NCBI RefSeq assembly: GCF_963678635.1 | Contig: NW_026971275.1 | Location: 1 to 55,594 of the forward strand | Source of the DNA: Symsagittifera roscoffensis | Taxonomy: Eukaryota; Xenacoelomorpha; Acoela; Convolutidae | Length of the DNA stretch: 55,594 bases | Direction: 5' to 3' | Shown here: piece after piece, positions 1 through 10,598 of the stretch | Layout of the letters: each line of letters starts with the position of its first letter | How positions within the stretch are numbered: the stretch's first letter is position 1 | Made by a program: the position numbers and the translations under genes | Notes under the pieces: model-generated | Database searches by the model: none | What the model was told of the DNA's origin: nothing | Seen by the model: only the letters and a program-made list of their open reading frames with translations

Positions 1-1700
1 AATAGTTATAAGTCCAAAAATTGATGTAAAAATTAAAAGCAGATGTGTTTTCACTGAAAGGCTAAAAAAGTTTTTTAAACAATTTTTTTGGTGCAATTAC
101 AGCCGACAATAAAGCGGAGAACGTTTTTTTTTGTTTGCCGAGAAAGTCGAGACAGTTGAAACATACCCATTTTTGGTCGTGAAAGTCGAAAACTATCTAT
201 GCGGGGTCAAACAAATAGGCTTTTTAAACATGTCGGTCGAGGCCAAAATCTCGACGGAAGTCTATTTCGAATGTGCTCTATTTAAGCTTCGACCGTGCTC
301 GACATATGTTCAGACTTTCTCGACTAAAACTGGTTATGTTTCGTCTGTGCTCAACCTATGTTTCGAAAGATGCATATGCTGGACTTTCAAAAATGAATGA
401 TAAATAGTAGTTTTTTTCAGATTTTTTGCGAATTTGGTTAATTAGAGACAATTATCGAGCAAGAATTTTCGTGCTAATAACGCGTAATTGGCTATTGAAT
501 CCATTTTTAAATCATTCCAAATTGAGTTGAGACAAGGTATTTGGTGTTAATATTTCGTTACCAAACGCTAAGAAAATCATTTTGTGGATAGCATAACATA
601 TGGGGGTGGAGTTTTTGGAGCCAAAATATCATTTTTTTTTGCATTTTTGACAAATGTTTTGGGTTGATAACTTCAAAAAATATATATTTCAAGGAATTTG
701 AAGTGCAGTAGGAGTATTCAGGCCTCTGCCTTGATACGAGCAGTCTTATTATTTATGAATGCCACGAGCTGTTCTTTCTGGGTTCTGCAGTATTTGTTCC
801 GGATTCCGCAAATTTTGCTGCTTTCGGATCGATTTGGAGCGATGCAATGTTTTACCATTTTTCTGTGATTGATACAAAAGCGAATAAATCAGTCCCTTGG
901 GTGGCAATCTCCTCCTCCTCCCTTAGTGCGCCCTTGCTTTTCCGTGAGTTTTTCAGGAGGAAATTCACTCTTTTTCTTTCGAAGTTCGTAGAAAACTTTA
1001 ACAATTAAATATGAAAAGTAAAATTTTAGTCTCATCGTGTTGATAGCGTTACACTATCTCATTTTTTGGAGATATCTTTAATTTGTTTGATCTCAACACT
1101 CAGCGTAGGTGGGTTCGTTTTGGGGATTCGATGAGAAATTGCACAATTCCGTGATCAAAACATGGCTCTGCAATGAAGGTGCTTGAAATGATTAAACTGG
1201 TTAACATTTCAAGTGTTTTGTAAGTTGTGACTATTTTACTATTTTCTTTATTTTGACAACGAGAGGAAAAATTTTCCCATAACAAGTTTCAGGTTTGGTA
1301 TCGTATACAAATAGCAGAACCTAAATTATTAAGAGCGGAAATAATTTCTAACTTTCGTGATTGATGGCTTATCACTGGTTACATAAGTTTTACCTTGGAG
1401 ACAGGAAAAACAACCTTGCAAATATCGAAAAGTCATAAAAATGAATAAATTTTTCAAAAGAAAAACAGAAATTTTGGATTTTCTTATGACGAATTTAAAA
1501 AATGGGAATGTTTCAGCAAGACTAAAGCAGCTGGAAAGTGTTTTGGCACTGGTCAGCACATCCGCAAAATAAAAATATAATATTTGTCCCGTGACATACT
1601 GCTTTTACTTTGCCTCGAAATTCAACTCGTGACAACTTTCGTGAATGCATAGCCAATAAAATCTAATTGAAAGAGTTTGGGAGCAAAAAAAACTAAAATT
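1..1700. other. Non-coding flank, no supported gene
   Basis: I see no supported gene here. An open frame at 131-400 (plus, 89 codons) sits in a stretch where short phrases such as GTGCTCGAC, TCGAC and TATGTTTCG recur loosely, so it looks like a degenerate repeat rather than a gene. Minus-strand frames at 1100-1285 and 1329-1559 have no recognisable domain. The rest is AT-rich with T runs. Confidence 0.5.
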
Positions 1701-2223
1701 ATGAGGAAACTTTTGTTTCCAATCCTTTTGATACTTCTAAAACGTTTTCAGTTTTTGACCATTAATCGGTTCGGTCATTTTCATAAACTCCCGGGTGTGC
1801 TGCCGTCCTGGCACTTTGCCATTATGGATATTTCTGGAATTGACCTAAAAATTTGCCTGAAACAATGCATGCGGGTTAAACCGTGTCGAATTTTTGCCCA
1901 TGCAGCAGAGTGGTGTGTTTTATTTTCATCTGACCCCAGAACTGAAGTTAACGAAAGCGCTATAATTCGAAAAACTTCTGATAACCCTTTGACCATTTGG
2001 GTCGTATCTGCTGACGTTGAGGTTCCTTGCTTTATCGGAAACATTCAGGCTTACTCTCAGAATGACTTCAATATCTGCGAAATCGAAAAAAAAGTGGTTT
2101 CTGCAAAATCGGCACTGGGATGGTCAGATTGGATCTACCAATATGAGTCACCTTGTGGAGATGATGCCAAGTTCTTGGTTTCTAAGACTCGTAAGGCCAT
2201 ATGCACCAAAGTTCTATTCGGAG
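1701..2223 (+). CDS. Candidate first exon of secreted Cys-rich, PAN/apple-like protein
   Basis: The frame starts at an ATG at 1701 that gives a good signal-peptide-like start (MRKLLFPILLILLKRF). The frame is open further upstream, but this is the first Met. About 45 residues in comes a Cys pattern (ICLKQC..., KPC, EWC) that resembles a PAN/apple module. More Cys follow (VPC, NIC, SPC, AIC). The frame runs into a strong 5' splice site, GAG|GTAAGT, so the exon ends at 2223 in phase 1 and the stop at 2232 would lie in the intron. A secreted or surface protein is the likely role, but no family is certain. The 3' exons are uncertain; candidates lie at 3538 and 4200-4722. Alternative: an isolated decayed exon. 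Confidence 0.5.
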
Positions 2224-3219
2224 GTAAGTTTTGAGATAGGTCTAAGTAAGAATTTTATAGAAATTTTGATAAGTAATTTCGATATCTGGTGTTTTTGAAG
2301 AAAAAATTGAAAAGATAATTTGGCAACGAATAGTTTCCAACAAAAAATTTTCTGAGTTTAAATATTTCCAATAAGGATTATTAATGCACAAAGAATTTCC
2401 AGTTTCAGTTTAACGCTCAAATTGGGCTGCTATAATTTCAGTTGAGGTAAACTTTGTCGTTTTCTATTTAAGAGTGGGAATTGGAAACGAAAAAAAAACT
2501 TTTTTTTTCTATTCTTAATAGTATGGTAGTTTTGAATCGTGTTAACTTGGGCATTTATATCATAATTATTTTCTTAAATGATGACAACGACATTTAAAAG
2601 CTCTAAATTCTTCGATCTCGACTTAAAACAAGCTGAATGATACACATAATGCATTACTGGATACAAAACTTAAAACTACGACATTTTTAATGACATCCCA
2701 TTTTCAGAGCTACAACTTTTTACGTGTGTTAAAATTTATCGGTTTTTCAAGGGTTCGCCTTAACCGGAGTGGTCTTATTCAAACCTTAAAGACTAATTTA
2801 AAACGTTTTGTATTTCCTTGAATTTCTAAACATTTCCAAAAAAATAATACAGGTTTGCTGGTAATCAGGGGCGACACCACATTTATATCGCTTTTGAACC
2901 TCACTTACATTGTAACGTACAGTGATGGTACAAAGAGGTCGTGGGCGGTAAGAGGGGAGCGGACCACCCAAAGGATCCTCCTTTGTACTATTTTGAGATA
3001 TCCATTTTTGGCATACTAATTTTGAAGGGGCAGCGCGCGCCAAAAAACGTGATTTTTTGGTCAAAATTTCAAAATTGTGCCTAAAAACGCTGTTTTTGGC
3101 CCGTTTTTTCAAAATTTTGCCTGGGGCACAGAAAGTTTGAGCAAAATAGGGTGTTTTAGTGCTTCGGGAGAACTCGGAAAATCACTTTGGTGGCGTGTCA
3201 CGGAGCCGAATACCCATAT

Positions 3220-3340
3220 AGCCGAAAAATAAATTTTTTCCCGGGTAGCCGAAAAACAAATTCGTTCCCGGATAGCCGAAAAATAAATTCGTTCCCGGAT
3301 AGCCGAAAAATAAATTCGTTCCCGAATAGTCGAAATTTTG
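3220..3340. repeat. 27-bp tandem repeat, four units
   Basis: Four head-to-tail 27-bp units start with AGCCGAAAAA at 3220, 3247, 3274 and 3301. A fifth start is changed to AGTCGAAATT at 3328, and a stray AGCCGAATAC lies at 3204. Units end in TTCGTTCCCGGAT or close variants. Because 27 is a multiple of three, all frames stay open and show 9-residue repeats on both strands. I take these frames as by-products of the repeat, not as a gene. Confidence 0.9.
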
Positions 3341-3537
3341 GATCGACTCAACAATTAACCCCCCACCCCCCGGCCCTACTACCACTTTGACCTGCCCCAT
3401 CACTACCCCAACACTTTCTTTAAAATTGTACGCTTGAATTATTGTTCTCAGTTCAAAAAATAAATAATCGATAGGAATTTTACTCTATGTCAAAATGTTC
3501 TGCAAAAGCGGAGTTACCTTGATATAATTTTTCGCAG

Positions 3538-3626
3538 GCGAGAGAAGCAATGCATTTGGAGTGGAAATACACAACAAAACTTTTCACGATCAACAGATAT
3601 TTCGGGTTGATCATTTCAGGCCATAA
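3538..3626 (+). CDS. Possible internal or terminal exon (weak)
   Basis: A 3' splice-like sequence (TTTTTCGCAG) precedes 3538. Joined in phase 1 to the donor at 2223, the frame would read on for 28 codons with no stop until TAA at 3624-3626. The phase match and acceptor are the only evidence. The peptide (GERSNAFGVEIH...) has no domain I recognise. It may be an alternative terminal exon or chance. Confidence 0.2.
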
Positions 3627-4199
3627 ATTTTTTTTTTTTAATTATGGAAAATGCCAGTTTATTTTCTTTGTAAGACACGTCGAGAAATTTTAAGAAAATT
3701 ATGAGAAACTTTTGTCAACTTGCTCCGCGATTTCTTTCTTCAACCCGTTTGCAAAAGACTTATCAGTTCATTGTTATGATTCGCAATACAAGACAGCTAG
3801 GCAAAGCGACAACAAGGCAAAAGTAGGCAAAGCGGCAACTCGTAAAGGTTCAAAGGTATTTCAAAGTCGGGCACTGGCAAAGTTTCCTGCTAATTTAGAT
3901 TGTTTTGATTGGTAATTAAAGAGATAGTTTCAGTTGGTTATTTTATCTGAAATTTTTATAAACATGCTTCAATGCTAGAAACTTTTTGCTTAAAAAAACT
4001 TCATGCGAGTCTCGCCTCCTCATTCAGGTATTTCAATATATCAACAGGCATTAACAATCAACCGTAAGGTTCGCTTACGCTTATTGTGTTGCAGTCAGCG
4101 ACAATGGGAAAGAATCATCTTTTTTTTTCAACCAACCCTGAGGACTAAGAGGAAGGTTAATATAAAATAACCTAAAATCGTATCGCATTATTTCTAGTT

Positions 4200-4722
4200 G
4201 TATTTTTCCACTTTTTTTCAAACAAAAAACTTCTAATTAAACTTTTGGTCAACCCGGGATGTCGCATCAAGGGTTCGACTGAGGATGCAAGTGAACTATG
4301 CCCAGACGGCGTGTTCACGGCTCTTCACCTGTATTGCAAACAAGGCCAACAGTCTGTAAGTCTATACGCTATGTGGACTGGGTTCAGGAAATACGACGCT
4401 TCAACGTTCACTGACTTAGATGGGCTCCAGTTTGTGAAGAAAAGTTGCGCTGTCGCGCCCCCCTTTGAACCCAATGTGGAGTAATGGAGTAATCTACGAT
4501 TTCTGGCGTAGCTTTAGTTACGATGCTCAACCTAATGGTGATAAGTTGTTCCTGGAACCACGAAAGGACCCATTTCTTTATCTTCGCAACCAACCACAAC
4601 GACAGGGTTTGCACCCTATTTTCACGGGTGCCACGATGACAGGCACAGTAGTTTGTGACGTATGGGACAGGAGCTATGCGAGTGGAAACTGCGATGAAGA
4701 TAATACCTTCTCGTTGGTTTAG
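4200..4722 (+). pseudogene. C-terminal coding block of secreted-type protein, split by a frameshift
   Basis: Two overlapping plus-strand frames look like one coding block. The first runs through to a stop at 4482-4484. Its convincing part starts near 4248 and contains CRIKGSTEDASELCPDG, LYCKQGQQ and MWTGF. The second, 4465-4722, contains NPMWSNGVIYDFWRSF, TGTVVCDVWDRSYASGNC and a stop at 4720. They switch frame in or just after a run of six C's (near 4458-4463), where removing one C would keep an open frame. That is either a sequencing or assembly error or an inactivating insertion. The block is rich in Trp, Tyr and Cys, as in extracellular domains. An acceptor TTTCTAG lies just before 4198. 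It may belong with the exon at 1701-2223. No family assigned. Confidence 0.4.
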
Positions 4723-4789
4723 TGAAAAACAACTGTTTGACTTAATCATGTAATTATTTGGCGTTTCCCGCACTGAAGTTTCATGGATA

Positions 4790-5000
4790 AAAATCGATTA
4801 TATTGGATTTTCATTGTCAGTCTCAACAAAATAACAAAAAAATAATTGATTATAATCGATTGAAAATGGATTATAATGATAACATTTTTTAAGCAATAAA
4901 ATCCCAATATAATCGATTACAATCATTTCTAATCGATTATAATCGATTATTTTCGAAAAATTTTTATCAAAAGAAAAATAGTCATATTTAATCGATTATA
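4790..5000. repeat. AATCGATTAT palindromic repeat array, block 1
   Basis: The octamer AATCGATT, which is self-complementary, recurs many times here, often as TAATCGATTATAATCGATTA and mixed with TAATGGATTA variants. Where copies are adjacent the spacing is 10 bp. Spacer DNA is AT-rich. A second block of the same motif lies at 5470-5640, with a G-rich tract between them. Confidence 0.85.
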
Positions 5001-5215
5001 ATGGATTATAATCTATTTATTCAAATCTTTTTGTGTTGTTTTCATTTTTTCATAATTTTGTTAAACTGAAGTTAGTTACTTTGTTCTCTCGCCTAATTTC
5101 ATTTTTTTCCTATTTTCAATCGAGTTATGAAAAATTACAAAAAGTTACCTATAGATCCCACACCAACTCCCCCCCCCCCACGCTTACCCGTACTACAGTT
5201 AGATGTCCCCTAACT

Positions 5216-5311
5216 AGAGAGAGAGAGCGGTACGTGGGAGATGGGGGTACGTGAGGGGGGTACGTCGTGGGTTGGGGGTACGTTGAGGGGGGGGGGGGTT
5301 GACGTGAGGAG
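5216..5311 (+). repeat. AG microsatellite and G-rich GTACGT repeat
   Basis: An AG run (5216-5227) is followed by several copies of GTACGT set between G runs, ending in an unbroken run of 12 G's at 5287-5298. At least five runs of three or more G's lie within about 70 bases, so the plus strand could form G-quadruplexes. A C run at 5168-5179 lies just upstream on the same strand. Confidence 0.8.
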
Positions 5312-5469
5312 CTGGTCAAAAATGCTGTTTTTGGACACTTTTTGGAAAATTACTACATATTGGCCGCCTCTGGATGAACGTGTTGCAAAAGTTAGATTCA
5401 TTATTTACAAAATTTAATCAATTTTCATAGATTTTATGTACAAAAAATACTCCATTACATTGAAAACAA

Positions 5470-5640
5470 AAATGGATTATAATCGATTATAATGGATTAT
5501 AATGGATTTAAAGTTTTCGGTTTTCCAAAATAATCGGTTATAATCGCTAAAAATTGACTACGTGGTCTAAATTTGACATGATAATCGATTATATAGACAA
5601 CATTTTAGTCAGCGAAAATCCATTATAATCGATTATTACC
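5470..5640. repeat. AATCGATTAT palindromic repeat array, block 2
   Basis: Near 5470-5510 four 10-bp units follow one another, AATGGATTAT or AATCGATTAT in type. Further single copies continue to about 5637. This is the same motif family as 4790-5000. Confidence 0.85.
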
Positions 5641-6376
5641 CATGAAACATCGGTGCGGGTATGACAAAAATTAAATTACAGACAGTATTCAAACAAAAAA
5701 TCACTACTGTAAAACCAATAATTCAAAGATATCTAATAATCATTCGGCCCACACGTTTTTTCTAAGAACTTGGAAAATGACCGTACAACTTTTTCTTGGT
5801 TGATGGAGCTCAGATGAATCGAAGCGCCAAAAATTATTTTTATTTTAATCGGGTGAAACTGCGCTAGTTTCAATTCCAATGGCAAACGAGAATTTTGATT
5901 ATAAGAAACGGGACATCCGTGGAGAATCGTATGCAAATGCCGTAGCTTTATTTTGGTTTTGTGAATATGTCCTTCGCTCAACAAGCGGAACAAATGTTAT
6001 AATCTGTCCGAGCGCCAACTCAAGGCTGGCAACATCTTTTTTTATGAAAACATACATTCGTGAAAATATACAATTGTTTTTTAGCTCTAGAAAAAAGGGT
6101 TCGATAGACTGATTGCAAAATCTTGATTTTCAAAGAGATGTCCGTTTTGAGCACTACTCATAGTGAGAGGGAAGTTTCTCTCACTATGTAATTATGTACG
6201 GGACCCTAGGAAAACCATTAGGAAGACAAACGCATTAGTTAAAACCGCTGCAGTCATCATTTTGATTTTATAACAATTTTTAGCAAAAATTTTACAATTG
6301 ATTTCACTGTCAACAAAATTCTTCAGTGTCGAGAAAATCATTCAGTTTCAAGAAACGTCATTAAGTGTCAAGAAAA

Positions 6377-6450
6377 ATCAATTTTACAGCTGAAATGCAA
6401 TGGATTCGATGGCTGAATGTGCTAAAGCAGGTGTTTTTGTTTTCAAGAAA
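6377..6450. repeat. ~75-bp dispersed repeat, copy 1
   Basis: The segment GTCAAGAAAAATCAATTTTA...ACAGCTG...GGATGGCTGAAT...AAAGCAGGTG reappears in diverged form at 8581-8660, 20 bp upstream of the LTR element. It has no coding content. Confidence 0.65.
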
Positions 6451-8580
6451 GAGTCAGCGTTTCCCATCCATATGCTCTCATTAGATAATTGTTCCGACAA
6501 TTGAAAATGGGGAGGAACTTTGTATTCGAGTGTGTTTCAGTTCTTTTCTTTTAGTTTTACAAGCAAAATCAGGTACAATAAAGAATCATTGGTCTGGGTT
6601 GAGTGATATATCATATAAAAACTCTCTCAGCCATGATTCAAACCACATTAAAAAAATCCCGAATTCTTTTCTAGTGTCGAGCAAAACCGGTTCGAAATTT
6701 TTGATTTTTCGTCTTAATTCAAATAAAGCAGGCGAGCAGTCTTACAAAAGCTGAGTTATGCCTAATTTAGGACCTTAAAACTTAGTTTTAATCAAATAAA
6801 TCTGGTGTTTGGAGTTTTTTAGTTTCATTTTGTGAACCAAAAACTTCAAAAAATCCAAAAATGTTTGTGCAATTTGCCAATATTACTATGACAGTCGAAT
6901 ATGCCTAAATTTTTTTAACGTCAGATCCTTTATCACACCAAGCAGAAAACTGCATTAATTTGGAAATAAAAATTTTAAACCGTAATTTTCTAGAGACTAT
7001 GGTCGGAACATTCTGTGCTCCTTGCACAGTTACCGGCTATCCTTGTTTTTCAATTGCATTTTAAATTTTTTTTTGGTTCATGTGGTCGAAAAAAGATGCA
7101 TTTTATTCCACGGTAAAAATGTCTGTTGATCTCTTTCTAAATTTCCCTATACTCAGTTGTAATTCGATAGTATCTTCTGCTTTTAGACATTTTCGTCAAA
7201 ACTGGGCTTCAAACGGCATGCGCCCTATGATTTGATGCGTTGTTCTGCTCATACTGAAAGAATTTTGTGAAGTGCTCACTTTAAGTTAGGATCATGTTTT
7301 TGGAATATAATCAGTCTTTCTCTAAAGGTTCCAAACCACCTTTCGACCAACATGGTCTTTCCATGATCCCGCACCGGCGCAAATATCAAGTCGATTTTTC
7401 TTTCTGTCAATTGGTTATTTTCTTGATTTCTCATCAACTTTTTCTTAATTTTTGATCTATTTTGCTAGGAAACCTGACCTTTGGTTGCATGTAATATAAT
7501 ATAGTTTTCAAGAAACTCTCTTATAACGCCCGCTGTAGTCTTAGATGATACCGCACAATCTTTTTTCAAGTTAAAAGTTTCGATGAAAAATTATTGTGCT
7601 ATGCCATTGAGCTAAGACGCTTAAATCTGCTTGTTTTTTAATTGGGTAAAACTGCTACCCATTAATTGGGTAAAACTGGGAACAAGTGATGTTTTTTATG
7701 TCCGAGTGCCATCTCAAGGCTGGCAACCTACCTCTTCTATGTAGTTGAAAAAACTGGAAATCTCTTCGCCCGATCAGCGCTGTTGCGTACCTCGTTGAGC
7801 TAACCTCGGCGTTTCCTCTTGACGGGCGGAGGATGTTAATGCGTCACTGAAAAATGACCGCTTGAACTGTTTTTGGAAAAATTTCTATTATTCAACCCTC
7901 TGGAGAGTATGTGACCAAAAGGAGGTAGAAAAATGATATCCCATCCAACCTTTAAATTAGGTTCAGTGGTTATAATTAAAACGAAATGTAGAGAAAAATC
8001 CTGCTACTATTTCCCCATGCACTAACACACAGAGACAGTTCTTTCCGTCTTTATAGTTCAAAGATCACCTAACTTTGAATTACTTTGACCTACTTACTCT
8101 AAGCGGTAACATTTTTTTAACCATAACATTATTTGCTCTCATCATTAAGTAAAATTAAATTGATGATTCACTTTTGCTTGAATCAATTGAAAATTGATGT
8201 TTCGTTATAACTGACAGTTAAAACGAGAAAATCAAGATTTGTAATACTGACTTAATTATATATATGAATGAAAAAACTAAATAAAATAGAAATAAAAAAC
8301 CAACGTTCACTGAGTTGAGAGGTAATCTAAAACTGTCTGGATATCAGGAATGATAAGAACACAAGAGCATCTTTTTTTGTGGACCAAGATGCATATAATC
8401 ATCAGGCTACCGAGCAAAATAAAATATAAAACTATCTTTTTTTAAATACTTAATTGTTCTCAGGGTTGTTACTCCAGTTAAACTCCAATCGCTGGCTCCA
8501 TTTTTTTAAATATATAACTATAATCAGGGTCAAGAAAAATTATTCTTGACGCTGATTATAGTGAAGAGAAAATATTTTCA

Positions 8581-8660
8581 TAGTCAAGAAAAATCAATTC
8601 TACAGCTGGGAGACAAGGGGTTGGATGGCTAAATAAGAAAAAGCAGGTGATTTTGCGTTT
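8581..8660. repeat. ~75-bp dispersed repeat, copy 2
   Basis: Diverged direct copy of 6377-6450, sharing GTCAAGAAAAATCAATT, ACAGCTG, GGATGGCT and AAAGCAGGTG. The LTR element inserted about 20 bp beyond its end, at 8683. Confidence 0.65.
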
Positions 8661-8682
8661 AAGGGAAAAACCTTAAAATTGG

Positions 8683-8936
8683 TGTCATCCGGTCTGGATC
8701 GACAAACTAACCTTATATGTATGTTATTTATACTACTAATAATCTTATGGTAAACGCCTAGACGGCTGGTCACTTGACCTTGATAGACAGAGAGGACGAA
8801 CTCTAATTGAGATAAGAAACAGAGTTGAATTAATGTTATCTGTCAACTAGTAGTTTTACATCGCTCCGACTTAGAAATAAGGTTTATCGATCCATTCGGA
8901 TTCAAGGATTAGAAAATCATACCCTTCGGTATGACA
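8683..8936 (+). repeat. 5' LTR (254 bp)
   Basis: Begins TGTCATCCGG and ends GGTATGACA. The last bases can fold into a perfect 7-bp stem, TCATACC/GGTATGA, with a CTTC loop. The final base is also the A of the gag start codon. It should hold the element's promoter, but I cannot place a TATA box with confidence. Confidence 0.95.
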
Positions 8937-10381
8937 TGGCGCAGCCAACAGGATATTCCAAAAACCCACTGAATATTAACCCATTTTGGGAGAGAGCGTC
9001 GGCCGAATCACAACTAGAATGGACAAAGTGGGCAGCTATATTGGAGATGCCTGTATTCGCAAAGGATGGGATCGAAATACGGAATTTATTGAGAGCCAGA
9101 CCAACACTCGTCGAACCCACTGAGCCTGTGTATGAACTTGAAATACAGGGCGAAACAGACGCACAACGGAAAAATCGCGAGGCGCTTAATCAAGAGAAAC
9201 AAGCTGGTTGGGAGAATCACGTCATAAAAGCCCGGGAGAAAGGAGTACTGTGCAACTCATACAGATGGGACGAAGCAGACGCAAGAGTCCGGAGTTACCT
9301 CTTTCTTTGTCTGGGAGCCGAGGGTCAAAGACAAGTTCAACAGAAAAGACCTAACCTTTTTTTACACAATGTAACCACACAAGAATTTATGACAATACTG
9401 GACGATATCTTTGTTACTAACAGAATTGTAGCGTTCGAGAGAAATAATTTTATTTGCCGCAAACAGAAGAAGCCGGAAAGTCTGGAACAATTTCATACAG
9501 ATCACGTCGAATTAGCCTCACGGGCTGATTGTGGAGACAGAGAAGATGAATGGGTTAGAGACATGTTTACAGCACACATGCACAACGAAAAAACCGCGGA
9601 AGAACTGTTAGCACAAACATGGACTCCACAAGACGCATACGAGTATGCAATTCGTCGAGAAAAGGGAATTGAAAATAGTCGTAATATGAAGATAAACCCA
9701 TTCGGGGGACAAACTACACCAAAACAAGAACCAATACATTATATAAATACTCGGGGTGGTCGATATAACTCTGCATCTAATCAAAACTCACAAAGAGGTC
9801 GAAGCGGTTGTCGCGGTCGTTCATATCCGCGGGGATCACAAAACACAAGAGGACAACAAAGAAAAAACAATACAAACTGTTCAAAACAATGTTATAAAGG
9901 CGGAAACCAATACAGTCAGAATCACCTGCAATCTTACCTGGCGAAAGATAAAATTTGTTCAAAATGTGCCAAACGAGGTTATTTTGCAAAAGTTTGCAGA
10001 TCTACAAACGTTACTTATTTAGCAACCCGGCAGGACGAACAACAGGAAGAACTAGAAACAGAAAGCCTTGAAACCGAAAACAATCCGGTGGCTTTTGCCG
10101 AGCTTACATCAAATAACGGATGGGATGAATATCAAATAGACAAGTTCTCGGTTACGGCAATCGCTGAATCTTTTGAGATCAAAAATACAAGTCTCCTGTC
10201 AGAAGAGGATCTGAATGGCCATATTGTGAAACTAAAAACAAATTTAGAAGAATTATTTGCTATCGCTGACTCAGGAAGTCCAACGTCGTTTTTGAATGAA
10301 AAAACTGCACGGCGCATTCAACAAAACGATAGATCAGCATTATTCACCGAACGACACAGCAAGAAACCTGGCTTGTTATAA
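8936..10381 (+). pseudogene. gag: gag with fused start of protease (481 codons open)
   Basis: The start ATG uses the last base of the 5' LTR as its A, so the primer-binding site lies inside the coding sequence. Residues ~1-240 are a capsid-like region of charged helices with no gross break. Residues ~270-330 are basic and Gly/Arg/Gln rich, suited to RNA binding. A zinc knuckle follows at Cys341, Cys344 and Cys354, but its His is replaced by Tyr349, and a preceding knuckle is eroded. The protease active-site triad is DSG at residues 445-447 in ADSGSPTSF. The frame then shifts and stops at 10379-10381, with the protease continuing in another frame. Gag would form particles and bind genomic RNA; the lost zinc ligand makes this copy suspect. 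Confidence 0.9.
8937..8954 (+). promoter_or_regulatory. Probable primer-binding site
   Basis: TGGCGCAGCCAACAGG starts immediately after the 5' LTR. The initial TGG is what would pair with the CCA end of a tRNA. I cannot say which tRNA. The site lies within gag codons 1-6. Confidence 0.6.
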
Positions 10382-10598
10382 TTGTGAAACAATAAACCCG
10401 AAAGGACGATTGATTATAACAACCGAATTGGGAGGCTGGAAAACTCAGTCAGCTCCGTTCATCATTGAAGATGATCAAAAAGCCAAAATCATTGGACGCA
10501 ACATACTACCACAAATCAGTGTCAAGCTAATACAAGAAAAAACACAAACAAAATGTAATGAATGTAAGCAAACAAGAAGAATTGGATCAGGAAATTAA
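10262..10598 (+). pseudogene. Aspartic protease, frameshifted
   Basis: The protease starts in the gag frame (DSG, 10268-10276). It continues in a second frame open at 10296-10598 that carries the conserved C-terminal motif IIGRNILP. The switch lies in about 10320-10360. The frame ends at TAA 10596-10598, and RT is in yet another frame overlapping it. The enzyme would cleave the element's polyproteins. The frame break makes a working product unlikely from this copy. Confidence 0.75.

Larger units (their letters stand above)
2224..4199 (+). other. Presumed intronic or intergenic DNA
   Basis: This interval follows the GTAAGT donor at 2224. It holds poly-T and poly-A tracts, a GC-richer block near 2930-3130 with phrases like TTTTTGGCCCG that have loose counterparts near 5312 and 48400-48570, and a 27-bp tandem repeat at 3220-3340. 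A possible small exon lies at 3538-3626. A frame at 3712-3915 has no recognisable features. Confidence 0.4.
4723..8682. other. Long non-coding stretch with simple repeats
   Basis: I see no supported gene in these ~4 kb. Contents listed separately are the 10-bp AATCGATTAT arrays (4790-5000, 5470-5640), the G-rich GTACGT tract (5216-5311) and a ~75-bp repeat (6377-6450 and 8581-8660). A short phrase, CAAGGCTGGCAAC, occurs near 6021 and again near 7721. The frames at 5733-5993, 5879-6112 and 6530-6754 have no recognisable domain and low-complexity surroundings. Confidence 0.5.

Noticed and set aside
131-400. 89-codon plus-strand frame
   Set aside because: It coincides with loosely repeated TCGAC and TATGTTTCG phrases, and has no domain or splice context.
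3208-3340. CRISPR array
   Set aside because: The 27-bp units are contiguous, with no variable spacers, and the context is eukaryotic.
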